Origin: Gnetum montanum
Lineage: Eukaryota > Streptophyta > Gnetopsida > Gnetales > Gnetaceae
Length of the DNA stretch: 64,000 nt
Assembly (NCBI GenBank): GCA_015680685.1
Contig: MNCI01002984.1
Location: 462,248-526,247, forward strand
Reading direction: 5' to 3'
Shown: in pieces, positions 1 through 12,269 of the stretch
Position numbering within the stretch: the stretch's first letter is position 1
Layout: each line of letters begins with the position of its first letter
Position numbers and translations under genes: made by a program
Notes under the pieces: model-generated
Seen by the model: the letters and a program-made list of their open reading frames with translations, nothing else
What the model was told of the DNA's origin: nothing
The model's database searches: none

Positions 1-180
1 CCATCGCAGCTGTTCGTCTTGATGGAGGATAAAGGTGAAGTCTGGAATATACTCATCGGGATGAGTATAAACTATCTTGTATTGTTTAGGACTTGGTTGA
101 TTTTGGTTATGTGTTTTATGTTGCTGATTGTCTTGTGTATGGTCCTTAGGTGGTGAGTTGCTCTTATGAGAAGAAGGCAT
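1..180 (-). pseudogene. 5' end of family M gag (element A), cut by the window edge
   Basis: This is the first 60 codons of a gag gene read leftwards from the ATG at 178-180. It begins MPSSHK and is rich in H, N and Q, as is the start of the copy in element B at 6389-6568, from which it differs at only a few bases. The visible part has no stop. Its job would be the N-terminal part of the retrotransposon capsid protein. The primer site and an LTR lie directly upstream (306-1286), so this is the start of a second family M element in tandem with B. The rest lies outside the window, so its state cannot be judged. Confidence 0.8.
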
Positions 181-305
181 TGTTATTAGTGTGCTAATTT
201 CACTGTTATATAAATTTTTCTCTTTTGATTAACCTGAAGATTTGTTAAGGCTCACAACGATGTGAGTGATATCCCTTATGTTCTATTCGGCACACAAACA
301 CTTAG

Positions 306-324
306 TCCCCAGCAATAGTGCCAA
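306..324 (-). other. tRNA-Asp primer binding site of element A
   Basis: On the minus strand this reads TTGGCACTATTGCTGGGGA and directly abuts the LTR end. It matches the complement of the plant tRNA-Asp 3' end (TGGCGCCGTTGCCGGGGA) apart from C/T and G/A changes. Confidence 0.8.
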
Positions 325-1286
325 TGATGAGTGGCAAGGTACCCCGACACTCAACCATACGAAATGAGCATAGCACGCATGATCTAGTCAAACTCCACAG
401 ACTAAATGCCTACATGCCCCATGGAACACTTGGGGTTAATCATTCATTGTCTTCCTAGACTTGTGTTTGTCACAGTGTATGGCTAAGTAAGTCCGAGGTA
501 TGTGATTTTTATAGTTTTTAATGTTTTTCTCCTATGCTATCGAGGTGAAGGGTTGAGAGAGCTAACTAACTCTAACCAAGGACTAAGTCTAAGTTAACTA
601 GCATTAGCATCCGTTCCCACTTACCGTACACACCCTAAACTATGCAACTGTGGCTACCAAACGCTAATCGTTACTGGGATCACCACACGTAACACACGTG
701 CTCAAAGTGGTCGTACTGAGGCACTTAACTAGCCTAAACATAATGAGCAGCCAATTCCTTGACTAGCCATACACATTTGTAAATGCTAGTAATCAAGTTG
801 TACTCATTCCGCATTCTAGGAGTTGAGGGTGAGAGAGACTAATCACGATGAGCAGCCGATTCCTTGATTAGCCGTACACATTCGTCAATGCTCGTAATCA
901 AGTCGTACTCATACCACGCTACTGCAGGTAATAAATAACATGTAAGAAATAACAGGTAATAAATCCTATTCCATGCACTACAAGGTTTATCCACAAAGCT
1001 CATCTTTATTGCTGTACACAACTTGCGTTCAGGTACAAAGCTGCTCGAATAAAGATTCGTTCACTTGGGGACTCCTACTACGGGTACATGGAAAATATTC
1101 TATCTCTGGAGTGATCAATCTTCCAGAGTTTCCCTAATTTTAGCCTAGGATGGGAAATAAGGGGAGTGCCACCTCTTATTTATAGATTTGGCAACAGACC
1201 GCGATATCGCATACGCGACATCGCAGCTGACGATGCAATATCGCAGTGGCCATGATATCGCTGCTTGTGCATATCGCGTCTCATCA
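325..1286 (-). repeat. LTR shared by tandem elements A and B
   Basis: This 962-bp LTR is bounded by TGATGAGTGG on the left and CTCATCA on the right. It is followed on the left by the primer site of A and on the right by the polypurine tract of B, so one LTR serves both elements. The promoter end is at the right: palindromic GATATCG motifs at about 1197-1280 and a TATAAATA (minus strand) at 1177-1184. An internal duplication of about 105 bp (about 735-915) carries the motif around GAGTACGACTTGATTACGAGC. Confidence 0.88.
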
Positions 1287-1299
1287 TACCCCCATGACT
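1287..1299 (-). other. Polypurine tract of element B
   Basis: On the minus strand it reads AGTCATGGGGGTA and ends at the first base of the 3' LTR. The same sequence, with A or G at the fifth position, precedes the 3' LTR in C, D and E. This is the expected position for the plus-strand primer. Confidence 0.8.
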
Positions 1300-1852
1300 G
1301 AATAAAAACTCGTCCTCAAGTTCCTTACAATAATATTGGAAAGGTATGGAATTATTGAGGGAAATGGAACTAATGGGATGACATGTGAACGGATCATCAT
1401 TACAAGACTTGACAAAACTGGTGTTCATGACAACAAGGGTGAACACCTTATTACAATGACATCAGGCCTTTGTTGGCAATTGAGAAAGAGAGAGAGAAAG
1501 AAGTGTTGCTGCTGCCAAAGCCAAGATTGCACCTTCGTTGCCATCTGTAAGTGTGCTATTGATCTTGCTCCTTGCATAGCTGCTTCAGTGCTACTCCATT
1601 CCAAGTGTTTGCTCTAGATCCAATCCATTTTTTGTATGATAGCCATTTGCACACACAACACAATCTTATATTAGCAAGGGTGAATGAATCATCATGTAAT
1701 TGATACCTTACTTTAGTGTAAGTCCATTGGCTAAGTTGTGGTATGGATGATATGGATCTGGAGATACATTAATGATGACTACTGAAGGTGTAGGGGTTAG
1801 GAAGAAAATCAAAAATTTTGGGGCTAGGAGAAAATCGAAAAAATTGGGCCCT

Positions 1853-1866
1853 GTACCCCCATGACT
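1853..1866 (-). other. Internal polypurine-tract-like site in element B
   Basis: The minus strand reads AGTCATGGGGGTAC, identical to the core of the real tract at 1287-1299 but about 560 bp further upstream in the element. The same duplicate exists in element C at 23900-23913. It could act as an additional plus-strand primer; that is inference. Confidence 0.5.
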
Positions 1867-3229
1867 AATCGCGAACCTCTAGTAGTGTTAGAATGGAGAA
1901 AGGAAAGGAGTAAGAAAGAGAGATAAAAAGGGACAACTATGCCATCGATGAAATGGATGTCAAGATGGAAATGAATAAAATAAAATTAATTGCAAATTGT
2001 TAAGGGAAAGAATTTAACTAATGCTCCAAATAGGAATGTCAGTGGATCCTCCCCAAAGCAAGCTCATGCCCTAAATGCCCTGAAAAACCCATGTTCAAAG
2101 AGTTCGTAGGCTCTGGGAATGTCATTTGGAACAAGAGTTAAAGTCTTAACCACAAGCGTTTACCAAAAAGAAAACAATGCATCAACCAAAATATATACAC
2201 TAATGATACAATCGGCAATGAGGTGAACAATGGAGAGAAGGATGGAGAGAAGAGAATGGAATGGAATCCCAAAAACAAGGTGGTGTACAGCCCCTTGTGT
2301 GTTTTATGATTAATGTGACTTGGCAAGTCTCATTCCAACTCTGGCCTCAAACCAACCACATCCAGTGACTTCGCATCAATGCATTTAGCTAAACCATCCA
2401 CTTGGATAACAAGAATGCATCTCCAAAGAGCCCCCACCATTCCGACGAAACAAATGAGAGAATGGGAAGCAAGAAGGGCCTTAGTTAGAGGGAACAATTT
2501 TGGTTCCATAACCAGTGCTTGTAGCCCAAGTTTATTTCATCTTAGGGGTGTGCTTTGAATTCTCACTTAGTTTTTTTTTGTGTTTTGTGTTTTTATGCAT
2601 GAGAACCACACCATGCAAAGACTTCTTATTTTTATTATCTCAGCTTCTGATAATTGGGTAATATCGGAATAGCAAGAAAACTCAAGAAGAAAACATTCAA
2701 GAACCCAAGAGAATGGCCAACACAAAAGCATCAAGTTCCCTTGAAGTCACACCCTTCGCAATCCTTGAGTCTTTCCTTAGTTTGAGAAATACCTAGTTAC
2801 CGATTCATTTAAGTTCTTATTGGAAGGGGACTATACATTTCCAAGCTGAGAGAGACCATAGAAACTGGTGGATGGATGGATGAAGTGAACTCATTGCCTA
2901 TCATATCAAAAGAAACATACCTTAGTATCAACATTGTGACTTAAAGGTAAAAACCAAACATTAGCAATCAATATGAAAACAGTTCATACGATCAGTCCGA
3001 ATACTTATTATGGGAAAAACTTAGAGGGTGGATGGCACACACACACACATACCAAAAAATGGAAAAGTAGAACAATGACGTAAAACAAAAACTGGAAAAG
3101 TTAAAGAAAGTTGTAAAAAAAAAATTAGAAAAGTTAAAGAAATTTGTAAAAAAAAATGTGTAAAACAAAAACATGTAAAATAAAAATGTGTAAAACAAAA
3201 ATTGAAAAAGAAATAAGGGCCCCATATGA

Positions 3230-6200
3230 TTAGCATAGGTGGCCATCTTCCCCATGACTGAGTGGAAAGGGAGAGATCTGAAATAATGAGCGCCTATTTA
3301 AATTTCTAAGAAGTGTCCAACTTCTCCTAATTGATGATCTTAGATTAAGGGTTGGAAGTTGGTGACGCTCATATTCCAATGTGTCTATGCCTTCGTTGTT
3401 GGCATGATTTTTCTCCTCAGTTCGTTCCAAGCATATTTGTCTGCTCCTTCTAGTAGCTGTCAACCACGGGGTGTCTACTACTGGTTGTGTGGTTGCTACA
3501 TATAGGCATCTTTATTTCAAAGTTTCGTGGGCACACCTATTGCATGGAGGCATTTCCTCCATGTCATCACCCGATGAATCACTGTATGTGATGCATGGAA
3601 CTTTCCTCTTCTCAATCTTTCCACAAATGTTTATCTTAGAAATTTTCGAGGAAAGGTCGCGGATCCTAAGGCATGCGTCTACTCTACTAAGCCATGCCCT
3701 TCCCATTATAATTGGGAAGTCCCCTTCGTTGTTGTTGACTTCAATCACCAGGAAATCAACTGGGTAAGACCAACCACACACAGTGGTAATGATATCCTTC
3801 ACTAATCCTAAGGGAATGGTGATGGACTGGTCTACCAGCTCTAGTTGAATGTTGCTCTTCTTAAGTTGGGGTAGGTTCTAGGCGTGATACACCTCTCATG
3901 ATATTAAGTTAACTCTAGAACCTGAGTCAAGAAGAGCCCTATGTGGTTTATTTTCGGTGATTTGTAAATAGATTAAGGGATTCCTAGGGTCAGTTAGTTT
4001 CCTGGGAAGGTGGCCTACCTTAATCTAGTAGGTTACGGTATGCATTAACATAACCGTATGTGTTAAGCTCTGATTTTGGACAGAAGGGTGCTCCGAAGTG
4101 TTAGATGGTGGAGGAGTGTACATGGGCCCAACCGCTTGTTGTTGCGAGAGTTTGTCTGGGCTTTTGGTTCTGAAGAAAGGTCTTCTCTTTTTACAGTTAT
4201 CAGAACTAGCAGCAGGTTGGATATTTACAGCTCTCGTAGCATGATGTTGCTACGATTGAGGAGGAAGTTCCCCTTACATTGTTGAAGCATAAGGTGTTAT
4301 GGGAACTACTTGTGGTGGAAGGGGTGCGGATGGATTATGAGGATGGTGTGAATATGGAGTGTCTCCTGGAGGAGAAGGAGTCCTTCTGAAGTATTCCCGA
4401 ACTTGGTAGTGACGGTTGGAGGTTGTGTGACACATAGAGTCACTTGGAGAAATCAGCTATTGTACATAATATCCATAAGGTTCAGGCTATCGGTAAGGGT
4501 ACTGATGTTTCGATGATAGCATCCCCCATGACTGTGGGTATTGCCACTACTGATGTTGTTCGATGGGCTGTGGTGGAGTTCCACTTGGATAATACGTTAA
4601 TGGTTGGTGGAACTGCCTTGGGTTACCTTGGGGATAAGGTAACCTACGGGGTGTTTACTGTTGATTAATTCTTGGATTAAGTGCATACACCCTAGACTCC
4701 TATAGATGTGAGATGTTGGGGCAACATCCCTTAGGATGGTCATAGTGGTAGATCTCACATCCAGCATCATCGTCTATGTCTGATTCCACAACCCCATCGG
4801 AGTTAGTGATTTTCCCCTTATCTTTGTTATGTACAGGGCCTAAATCTCTCCACTTTGTCTTACCTTTGTCACTACTTTGTTCTACCTTAGACTCTTCTAC
4901 AATTTTTAAGACAGTTTCAATTTTAGAGTCTAAGGAACTCCATACATCATCTACCTTAGCCGCTATTTCTGTTGTGAGCTTTTAAAGTGGCAAGGTCTTC
5001 CTGTTCACCAACTCTTCGATTGGTGACTCATCCTCCTCGTCACAAAATTTCACTTCCTTCTTTCGAAGGGAGGAATCACAGTTCAATTCTTCTGCACTTT
5101 CCCTTTTGTGTAGCTCACCTTCTTCTTTTGCTACTTTCTCCAATAAGTGATGTACTTCATGGGCTCTAAGTTGTGATAGTCACCCTTGGGCATAAGTCCC
5201 AAGGGTTCTTTTCATTTCATGCCTTAGCCCATCCACGATGTGGTGAAGTTGATTTGGTTGAGTGTACCCATGGCCCAAGCAACGATGTAACAATGTGTAG
5301 TAGCAAGCCATGGCAGCATCCAAGGGTTCATGAGTACCTTGCTTCCAACCTTGGATCTACTTACGCAAATTAGACACTCTGGAGTACATCTGATACTTAT
5401 CATTGAACAGTTCTAGCATCGTACTCCACCTCCTGATGGTTTCTGGTTCTAAGAACTGGTACTAGCTCTTTGCTTCCTTGGTGAGTGTCCTTGGGAACAA
5501 CTTAAGTTTTTGCCACTCATTTTCTATATTCTTCAAGGCACAGGCATCGTGGAATGCTTGTAACTGATTTTGCGGATCTGCATTGTATCCCCCTTCAAAT
5601 CGTGGGATGGTGTTCATGTATAAACGTTTGATTCGACTATCTTTTAAATGCCTTGTGGGAATCCTAACTACCTCCGTTATGCCAAGCATACTTCGGGTTG
5701 CAAGTAAGGGCTCGTCATGATCATCTCCTTCATGACACCTGTCATGTATTCATGGTTCCCTACTCTCCCTATGTCCTTGCCCTTATCCTCTCTCTTGACT
5801 TTCCCATCGAGGTCTTTCATCCTTCTTACCTTTATCCTCACCTTTATGTTCATAGTGGCTACACCCAGATGTGGAAGGAGAGGGTGAGTGATGAGATGAA
5901 GGGGAAGAGGAAGGGGAACCATCGCCATGAAGATGTTTCTTGCCTTCTCTTCGGTTGCTTCGGCCCCGATCGTGGTGACGATCTAAGTGCTCATCCTTAG
6001 CATGAGGGGTTGTTCCCTCTATGAATAGTTGGTGTTCATGGGCATCAGAACCATGGTTATGTATCGTTGATCGTAGATTCTGATACCCCACCTCCTCACC
6101 ATTGTTAGGAGGGGGAACATCATTTGTTAAAGAACCCATGATAAGGGGTTCCTCATCTCCTATTTCACTAAGGACATGTGGGACCTTGCCCTTCAGCAGT

Positions 6201-6568
6201 GCATGTTGACTCTCCTGTCGTAAGTCCCTCATACATTGGGCATCTATGGGATAATAATCTCTCATATCAAAATCTTCTGCAACGTATTCAGCATATAATT
6301 CTTGCATGTCAATCTGTGCCAAGGCACAGAAAAGCATGCAAGAGACTGATCGATCTAGGGGTAACACGATGTTACCTTGCAAATCTCTCCATCGTAGTTG
6401 TTCATCTTGATGGAGGATAAAGGTGAAGTCTGGAATATACTCATCGGGATGAGTATAAACTATCTTGTATTGTTTAGGACTTGGTTGATTTTGGTTATGT
6501 GTTTTATGTTGTTGATTGTCTTGTGTATGGTCCTTAGGTGGTGAGTTGTTCTTATGAGAAGAAGGCAT
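3230..6568 (-). pseudogene. gag-protease polyprotein of element B, stop-riddled
   Basis: A single frame of 1112 codons runs from the ATG at 6566-6568 to the TAA at 3230-3232, with several point stops but no net frameshift. In order: a family-specific N-terminal part (about residues 1-130), a charged H/S/R-rich linker, a Retrotrans_gag-like capsid domain (about 345-460, starting WQKLKLFP), a zinc-knuckle relic at about 604 (C-x2-Y-x3-H-x4-C, second Cys replaced by Tyr), a P/Q-rich stretch, and a retropepsin with LLDSGS at about 877-882 and the flap-distal IIMGRAWL at about 950. The protease would cut the polyprotein during particle maturation. The frame ends GHLC with no reverse transcriptase after it. 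The stops are of the kind produced by C-to-T decay. The element is dead as it stands. Confidence 0.85.
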
Positions 6569-6693
6569 TGTTATTGGTGTGCTAATTTCACTGTTATATA
6601 AATTTTTCTCTTTTGATTAACCCGAAGGTTTGTTAAGGCTCACAACAATGTGAGTGATATCCCTTATGTTCTATTTGGCGCACAAACACTTAG

Positions 6694-6712
6694 TCCCCAG
6701 CAACGGTGCCAA
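6694..6712 (-). other. tRNA-Asp primer binding site of element B
   Basis: The minus strand reads TTGGCACCGTTGCTGGGGA directly beside the 5' LTR, close to the complement of the tRNA-Asp 3' end. Confidence 0.85.
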
Positions 6713-7692
6713 TGATGAGTGGCGAGGTACCCCTACACTCAACCATATGAAATGAGTGTAGCACGCATGATCCAGTTGAACTCCATAGACTAAATGCCTA
6801 CATGCCCCATAGAACACTTGGGGTTAATCATTCATTATCTTCCTAGACTTACTTGTGTTTGTCACGATGTATGGTTAAGTAAGTCCGAGGTATAGGATTT
6901 TTATAGTTTTAAATTTTTTTATCCTATGCTATCAAGGTGAAGGGTTGAGAGAGCTAACTAACTCTAACTAAGGACTAAGTCTAAGTTAACTAGCATCAAC
7001 ATCCGTTCCCACTTACCGTACACACCCTAAACTATGCAACTGTGGCTACCAAACGTTAATCGTTACTGGGATCACCACACATAATGCACGTGCTCGAAGT
7101 GGTCGTACTGAGGCACTTAACTAGCCTAAACATAATGAGCAGCTGATTCCTTGACTATCCATACACATTCATAGATGCTCGTAATCAAGTCGTACTCATT
7201 CCACATTCTAGGAGTTGAGAGTGAGAGAGACTAATCGCGATGAGTAGCCGATTCCTTGATTAGTCATACACATTCGTCATTGCTCATAATCAAGTCGTAC
7301 TCATACCACGCTACTGTAGGTAATAAATAACATGTAAGAAATAATAGGTAATAAATCCTATTCCATGCACTGCAAGGTTTATCCACAAAGCTCGTCTTTA
7401 TTGTCGTACACAACTTGCGTTCAATTACAAAGGTGCTCGAATAAAGATCCGTTCACTTTGGGACTCCTACTATGGGCACATGGAAAATATTCTATCTTTG
7501 CAGTGATCAATCTGCCAGAGTTTCCCTACTTTTAGCCTAGGATGGGAAAGAAGGGGAGTGCCACCTCTTATTTATAGATTTGGCGGTGGACTGTGATATC
7601 GCGTACGTGACATCGCAGGTGACGATGCGATATGAGGTATGCAATATCTCATGGGATGCGATATCGTGGCTTGTGCATATCGCGTCTCATCA
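6713..7692 (-). repeat. 5' LTR of element B
   Basis: This 980-bp LTR is bounded by TGATGAGTGG and CTCATCA. On the minus strand the U3 carries palindromic GATATCG motifs (about 7597-7685) and the TATAAATA is at 7569-7576. The right edge joins copia-derived DNA at 7693. Confidence 0.88.
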
Positions 7693-7899
7693 ACTTTCAA
7701 GGCTTAGCTCATTTTCATAAATTGGCTAGATAGTGTCTTCTTATTCTCAAGTTCCTTCCCCTTAACTCTCCAAACTTGTTGAACTTCCTCATTCTCGCGA
7801 GTTGTCCAATCTTTCTTGACTCCTCTCTAATTTGTTTGCATATCCTTTTTAACCTATGAAAAATCCTTTCTAGGCACATTCAGATAAGACCAAGGAGTC

Positions 7900-9085
7900 C
7901 TATGATATGACCAAGTGCTCATGTGATAATATTTTAAATTGCACTCCCATTTCTTATGCCCAAATTTATGACAATAATAACATTTCACCTTCCTATAGTA
8001 GTTTAAATGATCATACCTTGGAGCTACTCTTGGTTGAGATGGGGTTGGTGTAGATGATTCCTATTATGTACAACATATGAGTCCACTCTTATCATATGGA
8101 CTTCTTCCTTTTCCAAGAACCATATGAAGGGACTCTTTTCCCTTAATTAGCCTTTCATTCGCAAGTTTGGCATCTACAAGTTCTTCCTTGATCTACTCAT
8201 AAGATTGGGTTAGCTCTTTATTCTGAGCCCTAAGGTCTAAGATTTCTTTTGTGAGATCAAAAATCATTAAATTTAATGAAGAAATATCTTGATCCTTAAT
8301 TTTTATTTGCTTAGTTAAGTTTACACAAACACTTTCCAACTTACATAATAGGTCATACTTTTCTTCCTCATTCTTAGATTGATCATCATCATCAGAAAGG
8401 CCAACATTGTCATCTGTGAGAGCCATATAGATGGGATGAGAATATTTTGAGGTGTCACCTACCTCTTCCTTGCCTTAGTCTCCATCATCCCAACTAGTGA
8501 AGAAATTGTTTTCCTTTTTATCATCTTAAGTTGATGCATCTTCATCATCCTAAATTGTATGAATGTTACTTCTTCTCATTTCTTCACTATACTCTTTCTC
8601 TTAAAACCTATAAGCATTGGGGCATTCAAAGGCTAAATGGTCTCTTCCACCACACATCCAATATTCTATAGAAGAAAGATCAAAATAAGAATTTGAAATA
8701 TTTTTACCTCTATCTCTACCTTTGAATTGGCTAGATCAATTTTCTTCTAAGAATTTCTCAAACATCCATATGTTTTCTTTTGATCTTTGGACAATGAGTT
8801 CTTGCTCATTTTCTCAATCACATAGGTTAATTTTTGAACCTTAGCCTTAAGGCCTAAGTTTTCTTTCTTGAGATAAGAACATTCATCATTAAGAACTATA
8901 ATTTTCTTTTCCTTAACATGCAAAGCATCTTTTATCTTAATGCATAAATTTTGAAAAGAAAGAATCTCATTGCAAAATATTCCATACCTTTCATCAATAT
9001 CACAAACATTATTAAGCTTGCAAGAGTAGACACTTTTATTTCTAAACAAAATGAAAGATTTTCCTTTTTCGAAGATACGATACAA
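7900..9085 (-). pseudogene. Copia gag remnants
   Basis: Read on the minus strand, 9085-8747 is an open coiled-coil stretch of 112 codons. At about 8662-8622 follows a decayed knuckle ending CGGRDHLAFEC whose first Cys has become Tyr. At 8426-8193 is an acidic then coiled-coil stretch starting MALTDDNVGLSDDDD. Then come RSPYDKSGL and an intact CCHC knuckle (CYYCHKFGHKKWEC, 7984-7941). Such knuckles bind the element's RNA. Frameshifts separate the pieces. The usual N-terminal capsid domain between the primer site and the first coil is absent, so the copy is internally deleted as well as truncated. Confidence 0.7.
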
Positions 9086-9200
9086 AGATTGGATATAGCA
9101 ATTGATAAAGACAATTAGTCTTCTTGACCAAGTATATCTAGTGTTGAAAGTTACTTCAATTGTTCACTCTTGGATATTGATGAAGAGTGCAAGAGTACCA

Positions 9201-9213
9201 TGCTCTGATACCA
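9201..9213 (-). other. Initiator tRNA-Met primer binding site (copia)
   Basis: The minus strand reads TGGTATCAGAGCA, the standard plant copia primer site, a few bases inside the LTR end. Confidence 0.85.
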
Positions 9214-9217
9214 CTTA

Positions 9218-9251
9218 TGGATCGTTGAACTTAGAAGTGGGGGGTGGACGT

Positions 9252-9291
<40 letters not shown>

Positions 9292-10495
9292 GTGTAGGGA
9301 TGAATAAGTTTTCCAATTAAAAATTCTTTAACACAAATCACACACCAATTTTAATGTGGTTTTCCAACTTGGGTAGTTCACACTTGAAGGGTAGTTCACA
9401 AGCACACCTCTAGACATTCTTGCTCTTAAAATATGATTGAAGGGTTCACACCCTATGCAATCATCAAGCCTCACTCTAGAGTGTTGTACCACAACATCAA
9501 TCACTCAACCCCACAAGGTCCCATCAAGCTTGGAAATGTTGTTTTAAGGCTTCCACAACCTTTACAATCTTGAGCTCTGCACCAAAGTATTGTACTGCAA
9601 CACCAACAACTCAATCCCATAAGATCCCAACAAGCTCAAGGAACTCAACCCTACAAGGGAGCAAGAACAAGAAGTACAAGAAATGATTACAACTTAGTTT
9701 CCTAATCCTTGTATAGTTAGGTACAACACACTTTATAAAGCCAAAATGATAAGACAATGAAGAGCAATAGAGAATTCAATGATTCGAAATTATTTTACAA
9801 TGAATATGACAAAGCTTGCACTTTTTCCAATGCACATGAATTTTTCTTATAGATATTGTGTTGCTAAATCCTTCTTGAAACTCATGCAATGGCTAACTAA
9901 TGATCATGAAAGACATCTTTCTCATGCCTAAGACGTCTCTCTGAATTTTCCTTCAAATCTAGAAAGACATCTTTGTTTCCTAAAAGACATCTTTGTGAAG
10001 TCTCCATCCTAGAAGATGTCTTTATATTTTGGAAGATGCCTTTTTGAACTTGGTTTGCATTCTATAAAGATGTCTTTGCCTCATGAAAAATGTCTTTGTT
10101 TGAGAAATATGTCTTGCTATTTCTGAAGACATCTTTAACTATGCTACCTACTAGAAAGATGTCTTTGTTATGGGAAAGACATCTCTTCTTTAGAGGCCAA
10201 AAATGAAATTGCTTGTTTTGATGCTGGGAGCCTCTGAATGCTTCCAAATAAGTCCCCATACATCTTATAACCTTCTAGACTCATCAAAATGATCTAGAAA
10301 CACTCCAAAACATGAAACACCTCTAGAAATCATCCTCAATAATAATAGACACATTTTTCTTAAATTCTTCATATTTGTCCATGCTTCCTTGAGTTCTTGT
10401 GATCCCAAATTTGCTTTTGGGTCCTCTTGCTCCTATAAAGACAACAACCACACAAACATCCATGTACTCCATTTCCCGTAAAATTTTGACACACC
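9218..10495 (-). repeat. 5' LTR of the copia fragment
   Basis: An LTR of about 1.27 kb. It resembles the plus-strand LTR at 59638-60753 along most of its length: both contain many AGACATCT units, a GTTGGGA[T/C]CTT...GGGATT stretch and end near TTATTCATCCCT. The start at 10491-10495 (TGTCAAAA or TGGTGTGTC) is set by that comparison and is approximate. Confidence 0.65.
9252..9290 (+). repeat. 39-base G homopolymer
   Basis: An uninterrupted run of G near the 3' end of the copia LTR (C on the element's sense strand). Copia LTRs often have a short C run here. This length may be a true expansion or an assembly artefact. Confidence 0.9.
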
Positions 10496-12269
10496 AAAGG
10501 GTCCATGAATATTACGAAAGATGATGAAAGGTAAAGTTTAGATAGAATCTACATAGTACCAAATGGGTTGAAAATCATGCATCACCATAAAACAGAAGGT
10601 CTACATAAATCATTATCTTGGTTTGCTATGTCCATCCATACACAAGGACAAGGACATTACAAAGTACAAGAAATGCTTAAGAAACCTACATTAGAACTCA
10701 AAGGAACAAGAGAACGTTTGAAAAAAAAATAGCAAGGAAGGAAGAGCTTGATGTGGTATGATTTTGTTACTGAGAAAATCAATGGAGAGATGGTCATCAC
10801 TATGATGATTGATGGGCTTTCCAAAGTAAGTCTAGCCATAGGGAGGGTGGTCTACTACCATGTGGTTTGGAAACACAAAGTGAATGACATCTGTGTCTGA
10901 GCTAGCACAAGAAAATGATACCCAAGTGTTTGCATGAGCATAGATGATTTTATTACAACTTCCTATGCAAGAGCTTTGATTTCTTTCATGAATAGTGAAC
11001 TTTGCTTATTTGATTAAGAATAATTGTTGGTGCAACAATGGATGAAAAAAAAAAGAAACAAGTGTTATTTAATTCCACTGAGGCAACATTAGGATAGAGG
11101 TTATTCCATTGAATATTATTAATCATGGAATACAATTTTGTGTATTGCAAGGCAGGAATAATTTGATCCAAAATCCTTCAATTTGCATAGTGAGTGCTAA
11201 GTAGTAACTGCTAACCAGAGAAAGCTGAAGAAGTAAACTATAAAGCACATGAACAAAGATGATGATGTAAAGAATGTCCTTAGAATGGGTTCAGCAGGTT
11301 CATGGTAGTTCCATTCCCATTGGTCATGTGTAGTATCTGGCTGATGTAAATGACAAGGGTGTTCATCCATGTAGCCCTAGCATCTCTTGGCTGGCACACC
11401 TCTTCCACCGCTTCTGTAGATTTCATGTTAATCGAAGATATCCAGGATGGCAGACTTAGTAGTTACACCAATTTAAATAGATTGGCATTGGATTTTTAAA
11501 TATCAATCAATTATTAAAAGGATTATTTTTAAACATTGCTAAAAAAAATTGGTTAGTATAAATAATGGCATTCATATCGAAAAAGGGATATAGAATATGA
11601 AGAAGAGGAATTGATACCCAAGCAAAAACCACATCAATTTGAAGTTAATTTTCCTTTGAAATTCATTGAGAGGAATTTGTTAAGCCTTGTGGTGATTATT
11701 GGAGTCCATTTTACAACTATCAAGGTTGCTACATTGTAAAGATAACAAGGCAATATTGCAAAAAAAAAAAAAAAAAGCCAAGTCTCCCTTGTGATCCTTG
11801 AGATCTATGCTTGTATTTATGATTTCAATTTGATTTAATCATTAATTTTCATTCTTGAATTTAAGATTAGAAGTTACGATGAAAATTCATAATTTTACTT
11901 ATGACTAATAGTCATAAGTGTGGAATTTGATTGGATTCAATTCTAATCATTTATTGTCTTGATGATCTCTTAACTTTTGAACCATATCTCCATGGATACA
12001 ACTTGTGGATCAGTCATAGATGAGGTAACTTCTCTACAACTAAAAATAATTATTAAATTAATCCAGCACCAAATTTTTCCTAGCTCATTAAACTCTTAAC
12101 AATTTTTGAGTTATCATCTTTCAAATTTTCACTACCAAAATTTCTACAATTTTTGATAGCTTGAAAAGAACATAATATAATCTTAATATATGGATATATT
12201 TTTTTAGTGCTTCTTTTTCTCAAAAAATAGAAACTTTCCTAAGCTTTTCAAGAATACAAATTTTATTAG
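10496..12269. other. No recognisable gene
   Basis: AT-rich sequence with short open frames on both strands and a 17-base A run ending at 11776. A frame of about 50 codons around 10745-10900 (plus strand, starting LMWYDFVTEK) has no stop, but I do not recognise it. The part next to 12270 probably belongs to the ORF2 relict described there. Confidence 0.4.

Larger units (their letters stand above)
1287..3229 (-). other. Non-coding 3' region of element B
   Basis: No supported gene lies here, between the end of the gag-protease frame and the 3' LTR. It aligns along its length with the same region of element C (23309-25096). It holds a second polypurine-like site at 1853-1866 and an A-rich low-complexity tract at 3036-3215 built of GTAAAACAAAAA and GAAAAGTTAAAG pieces, next to a short CA run. 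Open frames here on either strand are not conserved between B and C beyond the general DNA similarity. Confidence 0.6.
325..7692 (-). mobile_element. Element B: LTR retrotransposon of family M (gag-protease, no pol)
   Basis: This is a complete minus-strand element: 5' LTR 6713-7692, primer site 6694-6712, gag-protease frame 6568-3230, about 1.9 kb of 3' region, polypurine tract 1287-1299 and 3' LTR 325-1286. No reverse transcriptase, RNase H or integrase motif is visible in 5.4 kb of internal sequence, so it is non-autonomous. The 3' LTR is at the same time the 5' LTR of element A, so no left-hand target duplication can be seen. The right flank starts ACTTT at 7693. The two LTRs differ by several per cent by eye, mostly transitions, so the insertion is not recent. 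Confidence 0.88.
7693..10495 (-). mobile_element. Truncated Ty1-copia retrotransposon
   Basis: The minus strand shows an LTR (about 10495-9218), an initiator tRNA-Met primer site and then broken gag sequence down to 7693, where the family M array cuts it off. Protease, integrase and reverse transcriptase are therefore missing. The order of gag pieces (coiled coil, zinc knuckle, acidic coiled coil, SPYDKSGL motif, second knuckle) is that of copia Gag proteins of the SIRE/Tork kind. The lineage assignment is tentative. Confidence 0.75.

Noticed and set aside
1336-1617. Plus-strand 93-codon frame, partly repeated at 23400-23663 in element C, antisense to family M
   Set aside because: The shared end only reflects general DNA similarity of two copies of the element. 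The middle differs by frame-changing indels and there is no motif.
2992-3255. Phe-rich minus-strand frames that look like membrane segments
   Set aside because: They are the translation of the A-rich low-complexity tract in the 3' region of element B.
3230-6568. A complete autonomous gag-pol in family M
   Set aside because: The frame ends about 160 residues after the protease. No reverse transcriptase, RNase H or integrase motif was found in B, and C agrees outside its gap, which is too small to hold them.
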